The position numbers and the translations under genes are program-made. The notes beneath the pieces are model-generated. The model did not search any database. It was not told the DNA's origin and worked only from the letters and a program-made list of their open reading frames with translations. Source: M50B103 sp041667565 (GTDB lineage Bacteria; Fidelibacterota; Fidelibacteria; Fidelibacterales; Fidelibacteraceae). Taken from it: DNA of 64,000 nt. Below are positions 1-9,293 of the stretch, one piece after another; position 1 is the stretch's first letter, and every line of letters starts with the position of its first letter. Location: the NCBI GenBank assembly GCA_964572745.1, contig CAZNFT010000001.1:95760-159759 (forward strand), read 5' to 3'.

Positions 1-176
1 TCTATTGTTTGAACTAAATAATCATTTTTGACAGCTTCGAATAAGTCCGGTAATTTTGAAACATGGAACCAGTATTTTTTATCAACACGATTCATGAACC
101 GGACTTTTGTCGCTTGCTCCAATGGAAGCTTCTCAAGTTCCAGATCACGAATTATTTCATTAAATGTGTTCTTCAT
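1..176 (-). CDS. Polyphosphate polymerase (VTC) domain protein, N-terminal part only
   Basis: Reading the minus strand from an ATG at 174-176 gives 58 codons that run off the left edge. The segment RFMNRVDKKYWF, followed by a leucine/proline-rich stretch and DYLV, looks like the first strands of the VTC domain (PF09359), in which conserved Arg and Lys residues line the polyphosphate tunnel. Family members make or handle polyphosphate or related phosphate polymers at the inner membrane. The catalytic remainder lies outside the window, so activity cannot be judged. The start has only a weak purine-rich ribosome site. It is divergent from the histidine operon. The call rests on motif resemblance from memory. 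Confidence 0.6.
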   Translation of the reverse strand, partial: MKNTFNEIIRDLELEKLPLEQATKVRFMNRVDKKYWFHVSKLPDLFEAVKNDYLVQTI

Positions 177-377
177 TGAGTGTACTAATCCCTTTAATGA
201 CTTAGTTTCTAAGTGAATATAAATATAAAATATCCTCAAATCCTAATACCACTTTTATTAAATTAGTGAAGAGCACGTAGTAAAGGCATAGCTGTTATGA
301 ATGCTAAAACTGCGAAGGGTAAAATGCAGAAGTCTTGAATTAGGGTCTCACGACTCGTAATTTAGGTTTTAGGATGC

Positions 378-406
378 TTGAATATTTAATTCCTTTTCAT
401 TATATT
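378..406 (+). promoter_or_regulatory. Candidate sigma-70-type promoter of the hut operon
   Basis: TTGAAT at 378-383 and TATATT at 401-406 are separated by exactly 17 bases. The predicted transcription start near 413 would leave a leader of about 34 bases before the hutH ATG at 447. The rest of 177-446 shows no gene. Pattern match only. Confidence 0.5.
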
Positions 407-446
407 TATTTTCAGTCATTATTTTTTGTTAAATAAGGAGTTACTC

Positions 447-1967
447 ATGCTGCGTATAGATGGATCTTCCCTGACGCTGGCTGATGTTGTTCGTGTTGCG
501 CGTAATGCTGAGCGTGTTGAACTTAGTAATACTGCTTACGCACAAATAAAAGCATCTCGCGATTATGTCAAAGAACTTCTCAAAAATAAAGCTGTTGTCT
601 ATGGCATTACGACGGGCGTAGGTGAATTGTCATCTCACTATATTCCTCCGGAAAAAGCTATCAAATTGCAAGAAAATCTTATTCGTTCACACGCATCAAA
701 TGTAGGTGAGCCTTTGGAAGAGGAAACAGTTCGTGCCATGATCCTGCTTCGTGCAAATGCTTTGGCAAAAGGATTTTCCGGAGTGCGCAGGGCTTTGATC
801 GAGACACTTCTTGAGCTAATAAATAAAGATATTTATCCCTATATACCGGCAAAAGGCTCTGTGGGTGCCAGTGGAGATCTTTCACCGCTTTCACATTTAG
901 CTTTAATTCTCACGGGTCAGGGCGAATGTCTTGTTGAGGGGAAGCGAGTAGATGCCAATAAAGTATTAAAAACTCATCATATTAAGGCACTTCAATTGCA
1001 GGCCAAGGAAGGTCTTGCCTTGATCAATGGAACACAGGTAATGGCAGCGCACGGATGTTTAATTCTCTGCGATGCATTTGCTTTGATCAAGCATGCCCAG
1101 GTCGCAGGTGCTATGAGTTTAGAAGCTCTTAAGGGAACTTCTCGAGCGATGGATGCAAGAATTCATGCAGCTCGTCCGCACAAAGGTCAGTCTTACATCG
1201 CTGCCAATATCAGAGACTTGGTAAAAGATTCCGCTATTATGGCTTCCCACAAGAATTGTGATAAAGTGCAAGATGCCTACACTTTGCGTTGTATGCCTCA
1301 GGTTTACGGCCCTGTTTACGATACACTGAATTATGTAAAAAGTATTTTTGAGATAGAGATCAATTCAGCTACGGATAATCCGCTGATCTTTGCCGAAGAT
1401 AAAGATGTGATCTCAGGTGGAAATTTTCATGGAGAACCTTTGGCCTTTGCTCTGGATTTTCTTGGGATCGCGCTTTCTGAGATTGCAAATATTTCCGAAA
1501 GGACAGTCGATAGATTAGTAAATCCGCATGTTTCGGGACTCCCGCCGTTCTTGGCTGAAGGGAATGGATTAAATTCGGGTTACATGATAGCACAATATAC
1601 CGCAGCGGCACTTGTGTCGGAAAATAAAGTTTTGGCGCATCCTGCATCGGTGGATTCAATTCCAACATCGGCAGGACAAGAAGATCACGTGAGCATGGGC
1701 TCTATCGCTGCTGAACATGCACGAATGATCTTGAAAAATGTTGTAAATGTAATTGCTATAGAAATGCTCGCCGCTACTCAAGGCATTGATTTTCAACAGC
1801 CACTAGAAGCAGGTAAAGGGACAAAAGTAGCTTGGAAATATATTCGCAAATTCATTCCGCATTGGAAGGAAGATAGAATTATGTATAAAGATATTGAAAA
1901 AATGGCAGATATCATTCGCAGTAAGGTCATTTTAGATGAATTAGAAAAGGAAGGAATACAATTATGA
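447..1967 (+). CDS. hutH: Histidine ammonia-lyase
   Basis: Histidine ammonia-lyase removes ammonia from L-histidine to give trans-urocanate, the first step of histidine degradation in the cytoplasm. The 506-residue product has the usual family length. The Ala-Ser-Gly triad that cyclises into the MIO electrophile is at residues 141-143 inside GSVGASGDLSPL, and the N-terminal YGITTGVGE block with its catalytic Tyr is at about 52-60. ATG 447 is chosen because AAGGAG at 435-440 sits at ideal spacing; an in-frame TTG at 426 has no such support. The gene overlaps hutU by four bases (ATGA), implying translational coupling. Very confident. Confidence 0.97.
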   Translation: MLRIDGSSLTLADVVRVARNAERVELSNTAYAQIKASRDYVKELLKNKAVVYGITTGVGELSSHYIPPEKAIKLQENLIRSHASNVGEPLEEETVRAMILLRANALAKGFSGVRRALIETLLELINKDIYPYIPAKGSVGASGDLSPLSHLALILTGQGECLVEGKRVDANKVLKTHHIKALQLQAKEGLALINGTQVMAAHGCLILCDAFALIKHAQVAGAMSLEALKGTSRAMDARIHAARPHKGQSYIAANIRDLVKDSAIMASHKNCDKVQDAYTLRCMPQVYGPVYDTLNYVKSIFEIEINSATDNPLIFAEDKDVISGGNFHGEPLAFALDFLGIALSEIANISERTVDRLVNPHVSGLPPFLAEGNGLNSGYMIAQYTAAALVSENKVLAHPASVDSIPTSAGQEDHVSMGSIAAEHARMILKNVVNVIAIEMLAATQGIDFQQPLEAGKGTKVAWKYIRKFIPHWKEDRIMYKDIEKMADIIRSKVILDELEKEGIQL

Positions 1968-3664
1968 GTTTAAGACCGATGTATTCGGAATTTATGCCAA
2001 AGGAAAAAATAAGGGCCAGTCGCGGAAATAAAATTCAATGTAAAAACTGGGAGATCGAGGCAGCGCTAAGAATGCTACAAAATAATCTTGATCCTGAAAA
2101 CTCATTAATACCCGAAGAATTGATCGTCTATGGCGGTTCCGGCCGTGCTGTACGAAATTGGAAGGCATATCGTCAAACAGTCGATGCTTTGCTGAATCTT
2201 GAAAAAGATCAAACTCTAATTATGCAATCCGGCAAACCCGTTGGTGTGGTTCCTTCCCATGAATATTCTCCCCGTATTCTCATCGCTAATAGTAACATTG
2301 TACCTAAATGGTCCACTCAGGACAATTTTGATAAATACGATAAAATGGGACTCACCATGTATGGTCAGATGACGGCCGGGTCCTGGATCTACATCGGAAC
2401 TCAGGGAATTTTGCAAGGGACTTTTCAGACGCTTGCTGCTTTGGCCGAACAACATTATAACTCCGATCTTTCAGGTAAATGGGTGCTCACCGGTGGACTT
2501 GGAGCCATGAGCGGTGCTCAACCTTTATCGGTTACCATGAATAACGGTGTCGTTATTAATGTCGAGGTTGACCCCGTTCGTGCCAAACGTCGGGTTGAAG
2601 AAGGCTATTGCATGAAATACACTGAATCGCTCGATGAAGCAATTTCTCTCATGCAAGAAGCGGTCAAAAGCAAGAAAGCATTATCGATTGCACTGATCGG
2701 GAATTGCGCAGAGATCCTTCCCGAAATGCTTAAGCGTGATATTATTCCGGATATTGTGACCGATCAAACATCTGCGCACTCATTATTAGATTATGTTCCT
2801 CTCGGCGATCTTGATGAACTCCGAAAATTACAGGATAAAGATCCTGAATTATATAAAGAAAGATCCCTCGAAGCTATTATTAAACACACAGAAGCCATCC
2901 TGGAAATGCAGAAAAAAGGTGCTATTGCTTTTGATTATGGCAATAATTTACGTGGACAAGCAGAACTGGGCGGATTGAATGTGCGACAAGAAGATGGCAA
3001 ATTCCTCTATCCGGGTTTTGTGCCTGCATATATTCGTCCGCTTTTTTGTGAAGGCCGCGGACCTTATCGTTGGGTCGCGCTTTCAGGTGATGTGAGTGAT
3101 ATTTATAAACTGGATGATCTGGTGCTTGAATTATTTCCGCATGATGAAATTCTATCGCGTTGGATCAAACTGGCAAGAGAGCAAGTGCCTCAGCTTGGAT
3201 TGCCTAATCGTGTGTGCTGGCTGGGGCTGGGCGAACGCGCCGAATTTGCCCTACGCATGAATGAAATGGTGGCAAGCGGTGAATTAAAGGCGCCCATTGT
3301 GATTGGTCGTGATCACCTGGATTGCGGGTCCGTGGCCTCGCCGCATCGTGAGACCGAGGACATGTTGGATGGCTCTGACGCCATCGCAGATTGGCCTTTG
3401 CTGAACGCACTGGTCAATACCGCTTGTGGGGCTGACTGGGTATCTCTGCACAACGGCGGTGGCGTGGGTATTGGAAATTCAACGCACGCCGGACAAGTCA
3501 TTGTCGCCACCGGTGCCAAAGGAAAAGCCATCCGCCTGCAACGCGTCCTTGATGCCGACCCCATGATGGGGATTTTTCGTCACATAGATGCAGGATATGA
3601 TCATGCAAAGGAATTTGCAAAGAAGCATGATATGAATATACCGAGTTTAAAAGATCCAAAATAA
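1964..3664 (+). CDS. hutU: Urocanate hydratase (urocanase)
   Basis: Urocanase adds water to urocanate to form 4-imidazolone-5-propionate, using tightly bound NAD+ as an electrophile. The product is 566 residues, typical of the family. The glycine-rich segment GGLGAMSGAQP near residue 175 belongs to the NAD-binding core, and the highly conserved C-terminal block CGADWVSLHNGGGVG is present near residue 490. The start overlaps the hutH stop. Base composition is uneven: by hand count, positions 3181-3540 are about 58 percent G+C, while flanking lines of the same gene are about 32-42 percent, suggesting a recombined segment. Function call is very secure. Confidence 0.96.
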   Translation: MSLRPMYSEFMPKEKIRASRGNKIQCKNWEIEAALRMLQNNLDPENSLIPEELIVYGGSGRAVRNWKAYRQTVDALLNLEKDQTLIMQSGKPVGVVPSHEYSPRILIANSNIVPKWSTQDNFDKYDKMGLTMYGQMTAGSWIYIGTQGILQGTFQTLAALAEQHYNSDLSGKWVLTGGLGAMSGAQPLSVTMNNGVVINVEVDPVRAKRRVEEGYCMKYTESLDEAISLMQEAVKSKKALSIALIGNCAEILPEMLKRDIIPDIVTDQTSAHSLLDYVPLGDLDELRKLQDKDPELYKERSLEAIIKHTEAILEMQKKGAIAFDYGNNLRGQAELGGLNVRQEDGKFLYPGFVPAYIRPLFCEGRGPYRWVALSGDVSDIYKLDDLVLELFPHDEILSRWIKLAREQVPQLGLPNRVCWLGLGERAEFALRMNEMVASGELKAPIVIGRDHLDCGSVASPHRETEDMLDGSDAIADWPLLNALVNTACGADWVSLHNGGGVGIGNSTHAGQVIVATGAKGKAIRLQRVLDADPMMGIFRHIDAGYDHAKEFAKKHDMNIPSLKDPK

Positions 3665-3804
3665 GTGATAAGTGTAGGGTACAGGTGTACCTGTACAAAT
3701 TATGGGTTATGAGTTATAAATGATAATTACAAAGACCTGCCAACTGGTGTCCGATTAAAAAAAGGACCTGTTGGCTGGTCGAAAAAAATCAAACTGGAAA
3801 GAGC

Positions 3805-4506
3805 ATGGAGTTTAAAAAACGACTAAAATTAGTTTTAGAGATACTTGAGGATTCACCATATACAACTCAGAAAAAACGAATACACGAGTTATTTGATAAA
3901 ACTAATAACAGTGATTTTAATGATATTATGTTAAGATTGTATGTCATCGATAGTTGCTATTCAACACAAATGAATAAACGGCTCTTTAGTTTTGATGATT
4001 TGAGTCGACTAATTGAAAATGAGATTGAACCTAGGTTTATTAATAGAAAAAGTGATACCAGTTTTATTGAAGAGAACTTCAATAAAAGAATTCTGCTGCA
4101 TCCGATAGGTATAGATAAAGAAGGTAATGATAAAGGTCATACTTTTTCATTGATCTCAAAATACTTGTATTTTAGGTCAAATTTTAATTTCCCCATTTAT
4201 GACAGTTTAGTTCGTAAAGAATTAAGAAGAGAGGGTTTTAAAATTAATGGTCAATATCCAAGTGTAGCTTATTTTAAATGTATATTTGAGTTATGCGAGA
4301 AGTTTGAAATAGATTACGATGATCTTGATAAATATTTTTGGGTATGTGGTAAGGTTAGAAATGGAAGTTTATCTCTGATTATTAAAGATAAAAAGTTGAT
4401 GGAACGGTATCGCAATAGAGAATCTAAGTTAGGAACTCCAAAACAGTTAATCTGGATTTATGAATTGGAGGAATCTTTAGAGAGATACGATAAAGTGTTG
4501 AACTAA
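3805..4506 (+). CDS. Hypothetical protein inserted in the hut operon
   Basis: A 233-residue soluble, charged protein with no signal peptide or membrane segment. I do not recognise the family. The stretch around residues 122-140 (SLISKYLYFRSNFNFPIYDS) resembles a Ser-x-x-Ser-Lys-Tyr...Phe-Pro-Ile-Tyr-Asp-Ser pattern seen in uncharacterised proteins of defence or DNA-modification neighbourhoods; this is only an impression. Its codons are much more AT-rich than those of hutU and the fused ftcD, and it is flanked by non-coding, word-repeat-like sequence (3665-3804 and 4507-4789), so it looks acquired. GGAAAG seven bases upstream supports the ATG. It lies in the same direction as the operon and may be co-transcribed. 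Confidence 0.6.
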   Translation: MEFKKRLKLVLEILEDSPYTTQKKRIHELFDKTNNSDFNDIMLRLYVIDSCYSTQMNKRLFSFDDLSRLIENEIEPRFINRKSDTSFIEENFNKRILLHPIGIDKEGNDKGHTFSLISKYLYFRSNFNFPIYDSLVRKELRREGFKINGQYPSVAYFKCIFELCEKFEIDYDDLDKYFWVCGKVRNGSLSLIIKDKKLMERYRNRESKLGTPKQLIWIYELEESLERYDKVLN

Positions 4507-4789
4507 TTATAGACTTAATAAATGATTTAACCCAACGAATCAAGGGAATAAACCAAGTAATTACCCCGGGTGCCTGTGCTTCCCTAGCTTCAGCGAAGGA
4601 GCAAAACCCAGGGACTAAGAACCACCACAACTCACAACCACGAACGAAGTTGAGGGGTTGGACTAAGTAATGACCCGGTATGAAATGTCGGGACTTGAAA
4701 ATAAAAAATAACTCCAACCTTGAGCTTGTCGATGGGTTGACCGTATGCTGAAAGCTGATTACTGTAGGCTGATAGCTAAAGGAATTACT
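4507..4789 (+). repeat. Intergenic spacer with degenerate short repeats
   Basis: No gene is visible. The spacer carries CAGCGAAGGAGC-like sequence near 4591-4602 and ends in a run of degenerate GCTGA words (about 4746-4777) directly before the ribosome site of the next gene. A similar GCTGA run precedes cysN at about 50411-50455. The sequence resembles other word-like spacers in this window rather than a coding remnant. Confidence 0.5.
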
Positions 4790-6475
4790 ATGAAACAAAT
4801 TATCGAATGCGTCCCGAATTTTTCCGAAGGCCGCGATATGACTATTATTAAGCAGATCACTGATGTGATCGAAGGTGTTGACGGTGTGTTGCTACTGGAT
4901 GTAGATCCGGGCAAGGATACAAATCGCACGGTCGTGACCTTTGCCGGTGAACCGGAAGCTGTGATGCAAGCTGCAGTGGCCGCAGTGGTAAAAGCCAAAG
5001 AACTCATTGATATGCGTAAACACAGCGGTGCGCATCCTCGCATGGGTGCTACCGATGTGTGTCCGCTTGTCCCTGTCTCTAATGTGAGCATGGAAGAATG
5101 CGTTGATCTGGCAAAGGAGTTAGGCAAGCGAATTAATGATGCAACCGGCATTCCCATCTATTTATACGGCGAAGCTGCTCAGCGTAAAAATCGCTATAAT
5201 CTTCCTGATATTCGCAAGGGCGAATACGAAGGGTTGGAAAAGAAATTAATGGATCCTGATTTTAAACCGGACTTTGGCGAAGCGATTTTTCTTCCAAGAT
5301 CGGGTGCTAGCAATGTGGGTGCTCGTCCTTTTATGTTGGCTTATAATGTTAATTTAAACACAGCGGACATTAAGGCAGCTAAAGATATTGCTCTGACAAT
5401 TCGTTCCAGAGGTCGAGCTAAACGCGATAAAGAAGGTAAGATCATTCGTGATGAACATGGTGTGATGGTCAAAGTCCCCGGAAAATTAGAATTCTGTCAG
5501 GCCGGTGGTTGGTATATTAAGGAATATGGCTATGCTCAGGTTACAATGAATCTTCACCGTATTGATATCACCGGATTGCATACGGCTTTTGATATCGTCA
5601 TTGAAGAAGCAGCTAAAAAAGGTATTCGGGTTACCGGATCAGAATTGATAGGAATGGTTCCTCTGCAAGCCATGCTGGATAGTGGTGAACATTATCTCAA
5701 AAAACAGGGATGCTTCAGAGCTTGCCCGGAAAAAGATATTATTAATATTGCTATTCGTTCTTTAGGGCTTGAAGATACATCGCCCTTCGACCCCAAAAAA
5801 CGTATTGTGGAATATGCTTTAGATAATACAGAAACACAACTAAAGGATTTATCTCTTAAAGAATTTACCGATTTGCTGTCATCTCATGCATCTGCTCCCG
5901 GAGGCGGTTCGGTAGCGGCATTGAATGCTGCGCTGGGAGCTTCGCTTGCGGCTATGGTTGCAAACCTGACTTTCGAGAACAAAGAATACTTGGACCTTAA
6001 AGATAAAATGGAGCTTGTGGGAAAAAAGGCACAGACTCTTAAGATGCGTGCACTTCAACTCGTTGATGATGACAGCGTGGCCTTTAATAATTGGATGTTA
6101 GCACTGCGCCTCCCTAAGAAAAATGAAGAAGATAAAGCTAAACGCAATGCCGCTATTCAAGAGGCAGTACTTAATGCTATAAACACTCCGCATGCAATAT
6201 TGAATTTATGTCCGGATATTCTTGCCTTAATAGATTATGTTATTCAAATGGGAAATCAAAATGCACTTTCGGATGCAGCTGTGGGAGTTAAGCAAATTAA
6301 ATCTGCCGCTTGGGGATCCTATTATAATATTCTCATCAATTTATCTTCTTTAGATGACAAGATTATAGGTAAAAAAATACAGTCAGAAGCCAAAAAAACT
6401 CTGGCGGACATTGATGTCAAAACAAGAGAATTAACCTTATATACCGAGGAGAAACTTAAAAATGTTATCAGTTGA
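4790..6475 (+). CDS. ftcD: Fused glutamate formimidoyltransferase / formimidoyl-THF cyclodeaminase
   Basis: The protein moves the formimino group of N-formimino-glutamate to tetrahydrofolate and then deaminates it, giving glutamate, 5,10-methenyl-THF and ammonia. Residues 1 to about 330 are the two formiminotransferase subdomains (start MKQIIECVPNFSEGRD, a family signature). Residues about 355-561 are the cyclodeaminase domain, marked by SAPGGGSVAALNAALGASLA. At 561 residues it has the layout of the animal bifunctional enzyme; many bacteria use two separate genes. ATG 4790 is preferred over the upstream in-frame start because AAAGGA precedes it and the family begins here. It overlaps hutI by 14 bases. 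No hutG-type hydrolase is seen, so this is the exit route of the pathway. Confidence 0.95.
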   Translation: MKQIIECVPNFSEGRDMTIIKQITDVIEGVDGVLLLDVDPGKDTNRTVVTFAGEPEAVMQAAVAAVVKAKELIDMRKHSGAHPRMGATDVCPLVPVSNVSMEECVDLAKELGKRINDATGIPIYLYGEAAQRKNRYNLPDIRKGEYEGLEKKLMDPDFKPDFGEAIFLPRSGASNVGARPFMLAYNVNLNTADIKAAKDIALTIRSRGRAKRDKEGKIIRDEHGVMVKVPGKLEFCQAGGWYIKEYGYAQVTMNLHRIDITGLHTAFDIVIEEAAKKGIRVTGSELIGMVPLQAMLDSGEHYLKKQGCFRACPEKDIINIAIRSLGLEDTSPFDPKKRIVEYALDNTETQLKDLSLKEFTDLLSSHASAPGGGSVAALNAALGASLAAMVANLTFENKEYLDLKDKMELVGKKAQTLKMRALQLVDDDSVAFNNWMLALRLPKKNEEDKAKRNAAIQEAVLNAINTPHAILNLCPDILALIDYVIQMGNQNALSDAAVGVKQIKSAAWGSYYNILINLSSLDDKIIGKKIQSEAKKTLADIDVKTRELTLYTEEKLKNVIS

Positions 6476-7667
6476 CCTCATTGTCAAAAATGCTCATTTA
6501 TATACTCTTTCATCTCAGGGAGAGATAGCAAATGGCTGTGTTATCGTAAAAAACGGCAAAATTCTCGATGTTTTTGAAGGCAGGAATGAGAATTACAGAT
6601 CCGACACCATTATTGATGCGGAAGCAAAGTTGGTCATTCCGGGTTTTGTAGATTGCCACACTCATCTTGTTCACGCCGGTTCCCGTGCCAATGAATTGCA
6701 AGATCGTCTGCAAGGCAAGAGCTATCAAGAAATTCAGCAAAAAGGCGGAGGGATTTATTCTTCAGTCCGTGCAACACGAGCAGCAAGTAAAGAAGAGCTA
6801 TTCCAAGAATCGCTTCAGCGCGTAGAGCTCTGTTTAAAACATGGCACAACAACAGCTGAGATAAAAACAGGATATGGATTGAATCCGGAAACAGAAAAAA
6901 AGATGCTCAACATCATTCATCGCTTGAATGAAGAAAGCGATCTTGAAACCGTTGCAACTTTTTTAGGTCCGCATGTTTATCCCGATGATCAGGAAGCTGA
7001 AGCCTATATGGATTGGTTGCTTAACGATGGACTGGATCTTGCAAAAGAAAAAGCTGAATTTGTAGATATTTACTGCGATGATGGAGCCTATACCTATGAT
7101 GATACTAAACGTTTTTTAAAGGCGGCTAAGGAAAAATGCATTCCGCTGAAGATTCATTCAGGACAATTCAAATCGCTTGGTGCTACAAAATTAGCCGCTA
7201 ATCTAGGCGCTGTTTCTGCAGACCATCTTGATTTCGTGGGTGTTGATGGCTTTGACGCATTATTGCGTGCGGGCACTATTCCTGTATTTTTACCTGGCTG
7301 TTCTTACTATTTACGCACACACTATCCGGATGCTCGTCCTTATTTACGTGCCCACATGTCGGTTGCTCTTGCTACTGACTATAATCCCGGTACTTGTCCC
7401 TCGCTGTCTATTCCCATGATGATGTCATTGGCCGTGATGCATATGGGATTCACTCCTGATGAGGCACTAAAGGCTGTCACATTAAATGCTGCAAAAGCAA
7501 TTTCTCGCGAGGCGCTTATTGGTTCTATAGAAAAAGGCAAGCAGGCTGATATATTGATTTGTCATGTTGATACTCTAAATGACATGATTTCAATGTTTGG
7601 AATTAATCCGATTAAAACAGTTTTTAAAAAGGGTATTGTCATAAAATCCACAGATTGTAAAGATTAG
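6462..7667 (+). CDS. hutI: Imidazolonepropionase
   Basis: This amidohydrolase-superfamily metalloenzyme opens the ring of 4-imidazolone-5-propionate to N-formimino-L-glutamate, the substrate of the fused transferase encoded just upstream. The 401-residue length is normal. The metal-binding DCHTHLVHAGSR block is at about residues 65-76; the conserved HSGQF and SADHLDF blocks and the later ATDYNPGT metal/substrate segment are all present. ATG 6462 lies inside the 3' end of the preceding gene, with GAGGAG about ten bases upstream. Gene order hutH-hutU-ftcD-hutI reconstructs a complete pathway from histidine to glutamate. Confidence 0.96.
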   Translation: MLSVDLIVKNAHLYTLSSQGEIANGCVIVKNGKILDVFEGRNENYRSDTIIDAEAKLVIPGFVDCHTHLVHAGSRANELQDRLQGKSYQEIQQKGGGIYSSVRATRAASKEELFQESLQRVELCLKHGTTTAEIKTGYGLNPETEKKMLNIIHRLNEESDLETVATFLGPHVYPDDQEAEAYMDWLLNDGLDLAKEKAEFVDIYCDDGAYTYDDTKRFLKAAKEKCIPLKIHSGQFKSLGATKLAANLGAVSADHLDFVGVDGFDALLRAGTIPVFLPGCSYYLRTHYPDARPYLRAHMSVALATDYNPGTCPSLSIPMMMSLAVMHMGFTPDEALKAVTLNAAKAISREALIGSIEKGKQADILICHVDTLNDMISMFGINPIKTVFKKGIVIKSTDCKD

Positions 7668-7792
7668 AGCTTTACAAAAATATCATTTTTTGAACAAAGA
7701 TTTATCCTTTATTGTTGAAATTTCAATTCTGTTCAGTAGTTTATAAAATCATTTATTTAAGTTGAACAAAAACATAAGGGATGTTTTTTTGC

Positions 7793-7821
7793 TTGCAAAG
7801 CTATGCTAAGGTATTTAATAT
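7793..7821 (+). promoter_or_regulatory. Candidate promoter for the lipoprotein gene
   Basis: TTGCAA at 7793-7798 and TAATAT at 7816-7821 are 17 bases apart, about 50 bases upstream of the lipoprotein start codon. Pattern match only. Confidence 0.4.
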
Positions 7822-7870
7822 TAATAAGGTATAAGGCAAAAAAATAATTAATCAAGAAAGGCGGACTAAA

Positions 7871-8632
7871 ATGAAACTAATAAATGTTTTTCTATTCGCT
7901 TTAGTTGTTGTTCTTTTTGGATGTTTTAATCCATCCCAAGAAGAGTCAACCGGAACCTTAATTTATCGCCTGGCTACCTGGAACACCTATGACTTTGATA
8001 CAATGAATAAACCCACTGTTGATACGCTTACCTGTCCTCTTATAGATATTAAAACTATATTATTGAAAATCGAAGTAACCCAAGACACCATCATTCATGA
8101 AGGACCAGCTGACCAGGAATGGATCACTCTCTATGAATCAAATGAAGAGCTACTGCATTCAGAAAGAGATATTCGTGCTGTATTGGATACAGGCACATAC
8201 AAAGGAATGAGACTAACCCAACGCAATATGCTTTATTGGGTTTGCACACATCCAGACAACTCCCAGGATACGCTAGAATTTTATGATTTGAATAATCGCG
8301 ACACCCTGGAAGTCGGTGAACATGGCTCACTGATCAATTATTTTGGAACTGATGGTTTTTATCATCTGGTAAACGATACCTTATATAATTCTAATATATC
8401 CGAAGATGGCAGTGGTGCCGGTGAATTTATTGGCTGTTATTTTAAAATATTTCCCGGGCAGATAACCGAAGTAACCATGCGTATGAATCTTATCTCTTTG
8501 GATTGGTTGGATTATAATGAAAATGGCATATATGAATACTGGGGTGGAGATACATTGGATAATATATCGACAGCTCATGACAGCATTGTTACCATGGCTG
8601 ATTTTATCGTAAGGTACCTTGGAGAAGAATAG
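7871..8632 (+). CDS. Lipoprotein, possibly DUF4382-like
   Basis: A 253-residue protein with a lipobox: the hydrophobic segment ends in LFGC with Cys18 as the lipidation site, so the mature protein should be anchored to a membrane facing the periplasm or surface. The segment around residues 100-117 (VLDTGTYKGMRLTQRN), preceded by a TLYESNEELLH strand, resembles the core of the DUF4382 beta-sandwich found in Bacteroidetes-type lipoproteins; this is inference. The C-terminal part is acidic and aromatic-rich. An AAGAAAGGCGGAC sequence precedes the ATG. Substrate or role is unknown. Confidence 0.7.
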   Translation: MKLINVFLFALVVVLFGCFNPSQEESTGTLIYRLATWNTYDFDTMNKPTVDTLTCPLIDIKTILLKIEVTQDTIIHEGPADQEWITLYESNEELLHSERDIRAVLDTGTYKGMRLTQRNMLYWVCTHPDNSQDTLEFYDLNNRDTLEVGEHGSLINYFGTDGFYHLVNDTLYNSNISEDGSGAGEFIGCYFKIFPGQITEVTMRMNLISLDWLDYNENGIYEYWGGDTLDNISTAHDSIVTMADFIVRYLGEE

Positions 8633-8800
8633 TTTTTTTATGGATCTGTTCATGTAAATTGTCTGTTTTCTGACTAAATAAGTCTGTTTATCATAAAAAT
8701 TGTTATTATATCAATATTGGGAACAAATCTTCTTGCTAAGCTTATTAAAAACGACAATATAATTCAACTGCTACTTTACATCACAAACGAGATAAAAAAC

Positions 8801-9277
8801 ATGAAAAAACCGATACTCCTGATCTTGAGCTTGTGCCTGACATTTTCACTTTGGGCAGAAAATGAAATTCCTCGACATGGCCTTAGCACACACATTGGTG
8901 GATCCCTAGCCCTGGTTGAATATGAATATCAATATCGTTTTATTGTACGAGAGAAACATGCTATTTCTGCAACTGCTGGAATAAACTCAATTGCAATAGC
9001 TTTGGGGTTCCCAATTGGTATTAATTACACATATGGGCACAAGAATCAATTATTACTGGGTCTTCGTTTTCTACCAAGTGTATTGATCATGAGCTTTGAC
9101 GATGAAATTGAAGTCCCGGCGTGGATATATTTCACAAACTTTCGGATTGGCTATGGTCGTGAAATTATGTTATTCAAACAACCCTGCACTCTATACCTTT
9201 ATGCTTCTCCCGCAGTGAGTTTAGTTCACGGAAACATAATACCCTGGGCAGGATTAGGGTTAACACAATATTTTTAA
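8801..9277 (+). CDS. Small outer-membrane beta-barrel-like protein (paralogue A)
   Basis: A 158-residue protein with a clear signal peptide (basic start, hydrophobic LILSLCLTFSL, cleavage near SLWA). The mature part alternates polar and aromatic residues and ends in a Phe, typical of small outer-membrane barrels. It begins with IPRHGLST and GGSL, shared with the next gene, so the two are tandem paralogues. The ATG at 8801 is chosen rather than an upstream in-frame TTG because the signal peptide begins there. No known family is recognised, and a structural or adhesive role cannot be distinguished. Confidence 0.65.
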   Translation: MKKPILLILSLCLTFSLWAENEIPRHGLSTHIGGSLALVEYEYQYRFIVREKHAISATAGINSIAIALGFPIGINYTYGHKNQLLLGLRFLPSVLIMSFDDEIEVPAWIYFTNFRIGYGREIMLFKQPCTLYLYASPAVSLVHGNIIPWAGLGLTQYF

Positions 9278-9293
9278 TCCTCGAACCTCATAA

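Noticed and set aside
28..216. 62-codon plus-strand frame at the left edge
   Set aside because: It is the shadow of the VTC-domain gene on the minus strand, which has recognisable family motifs.
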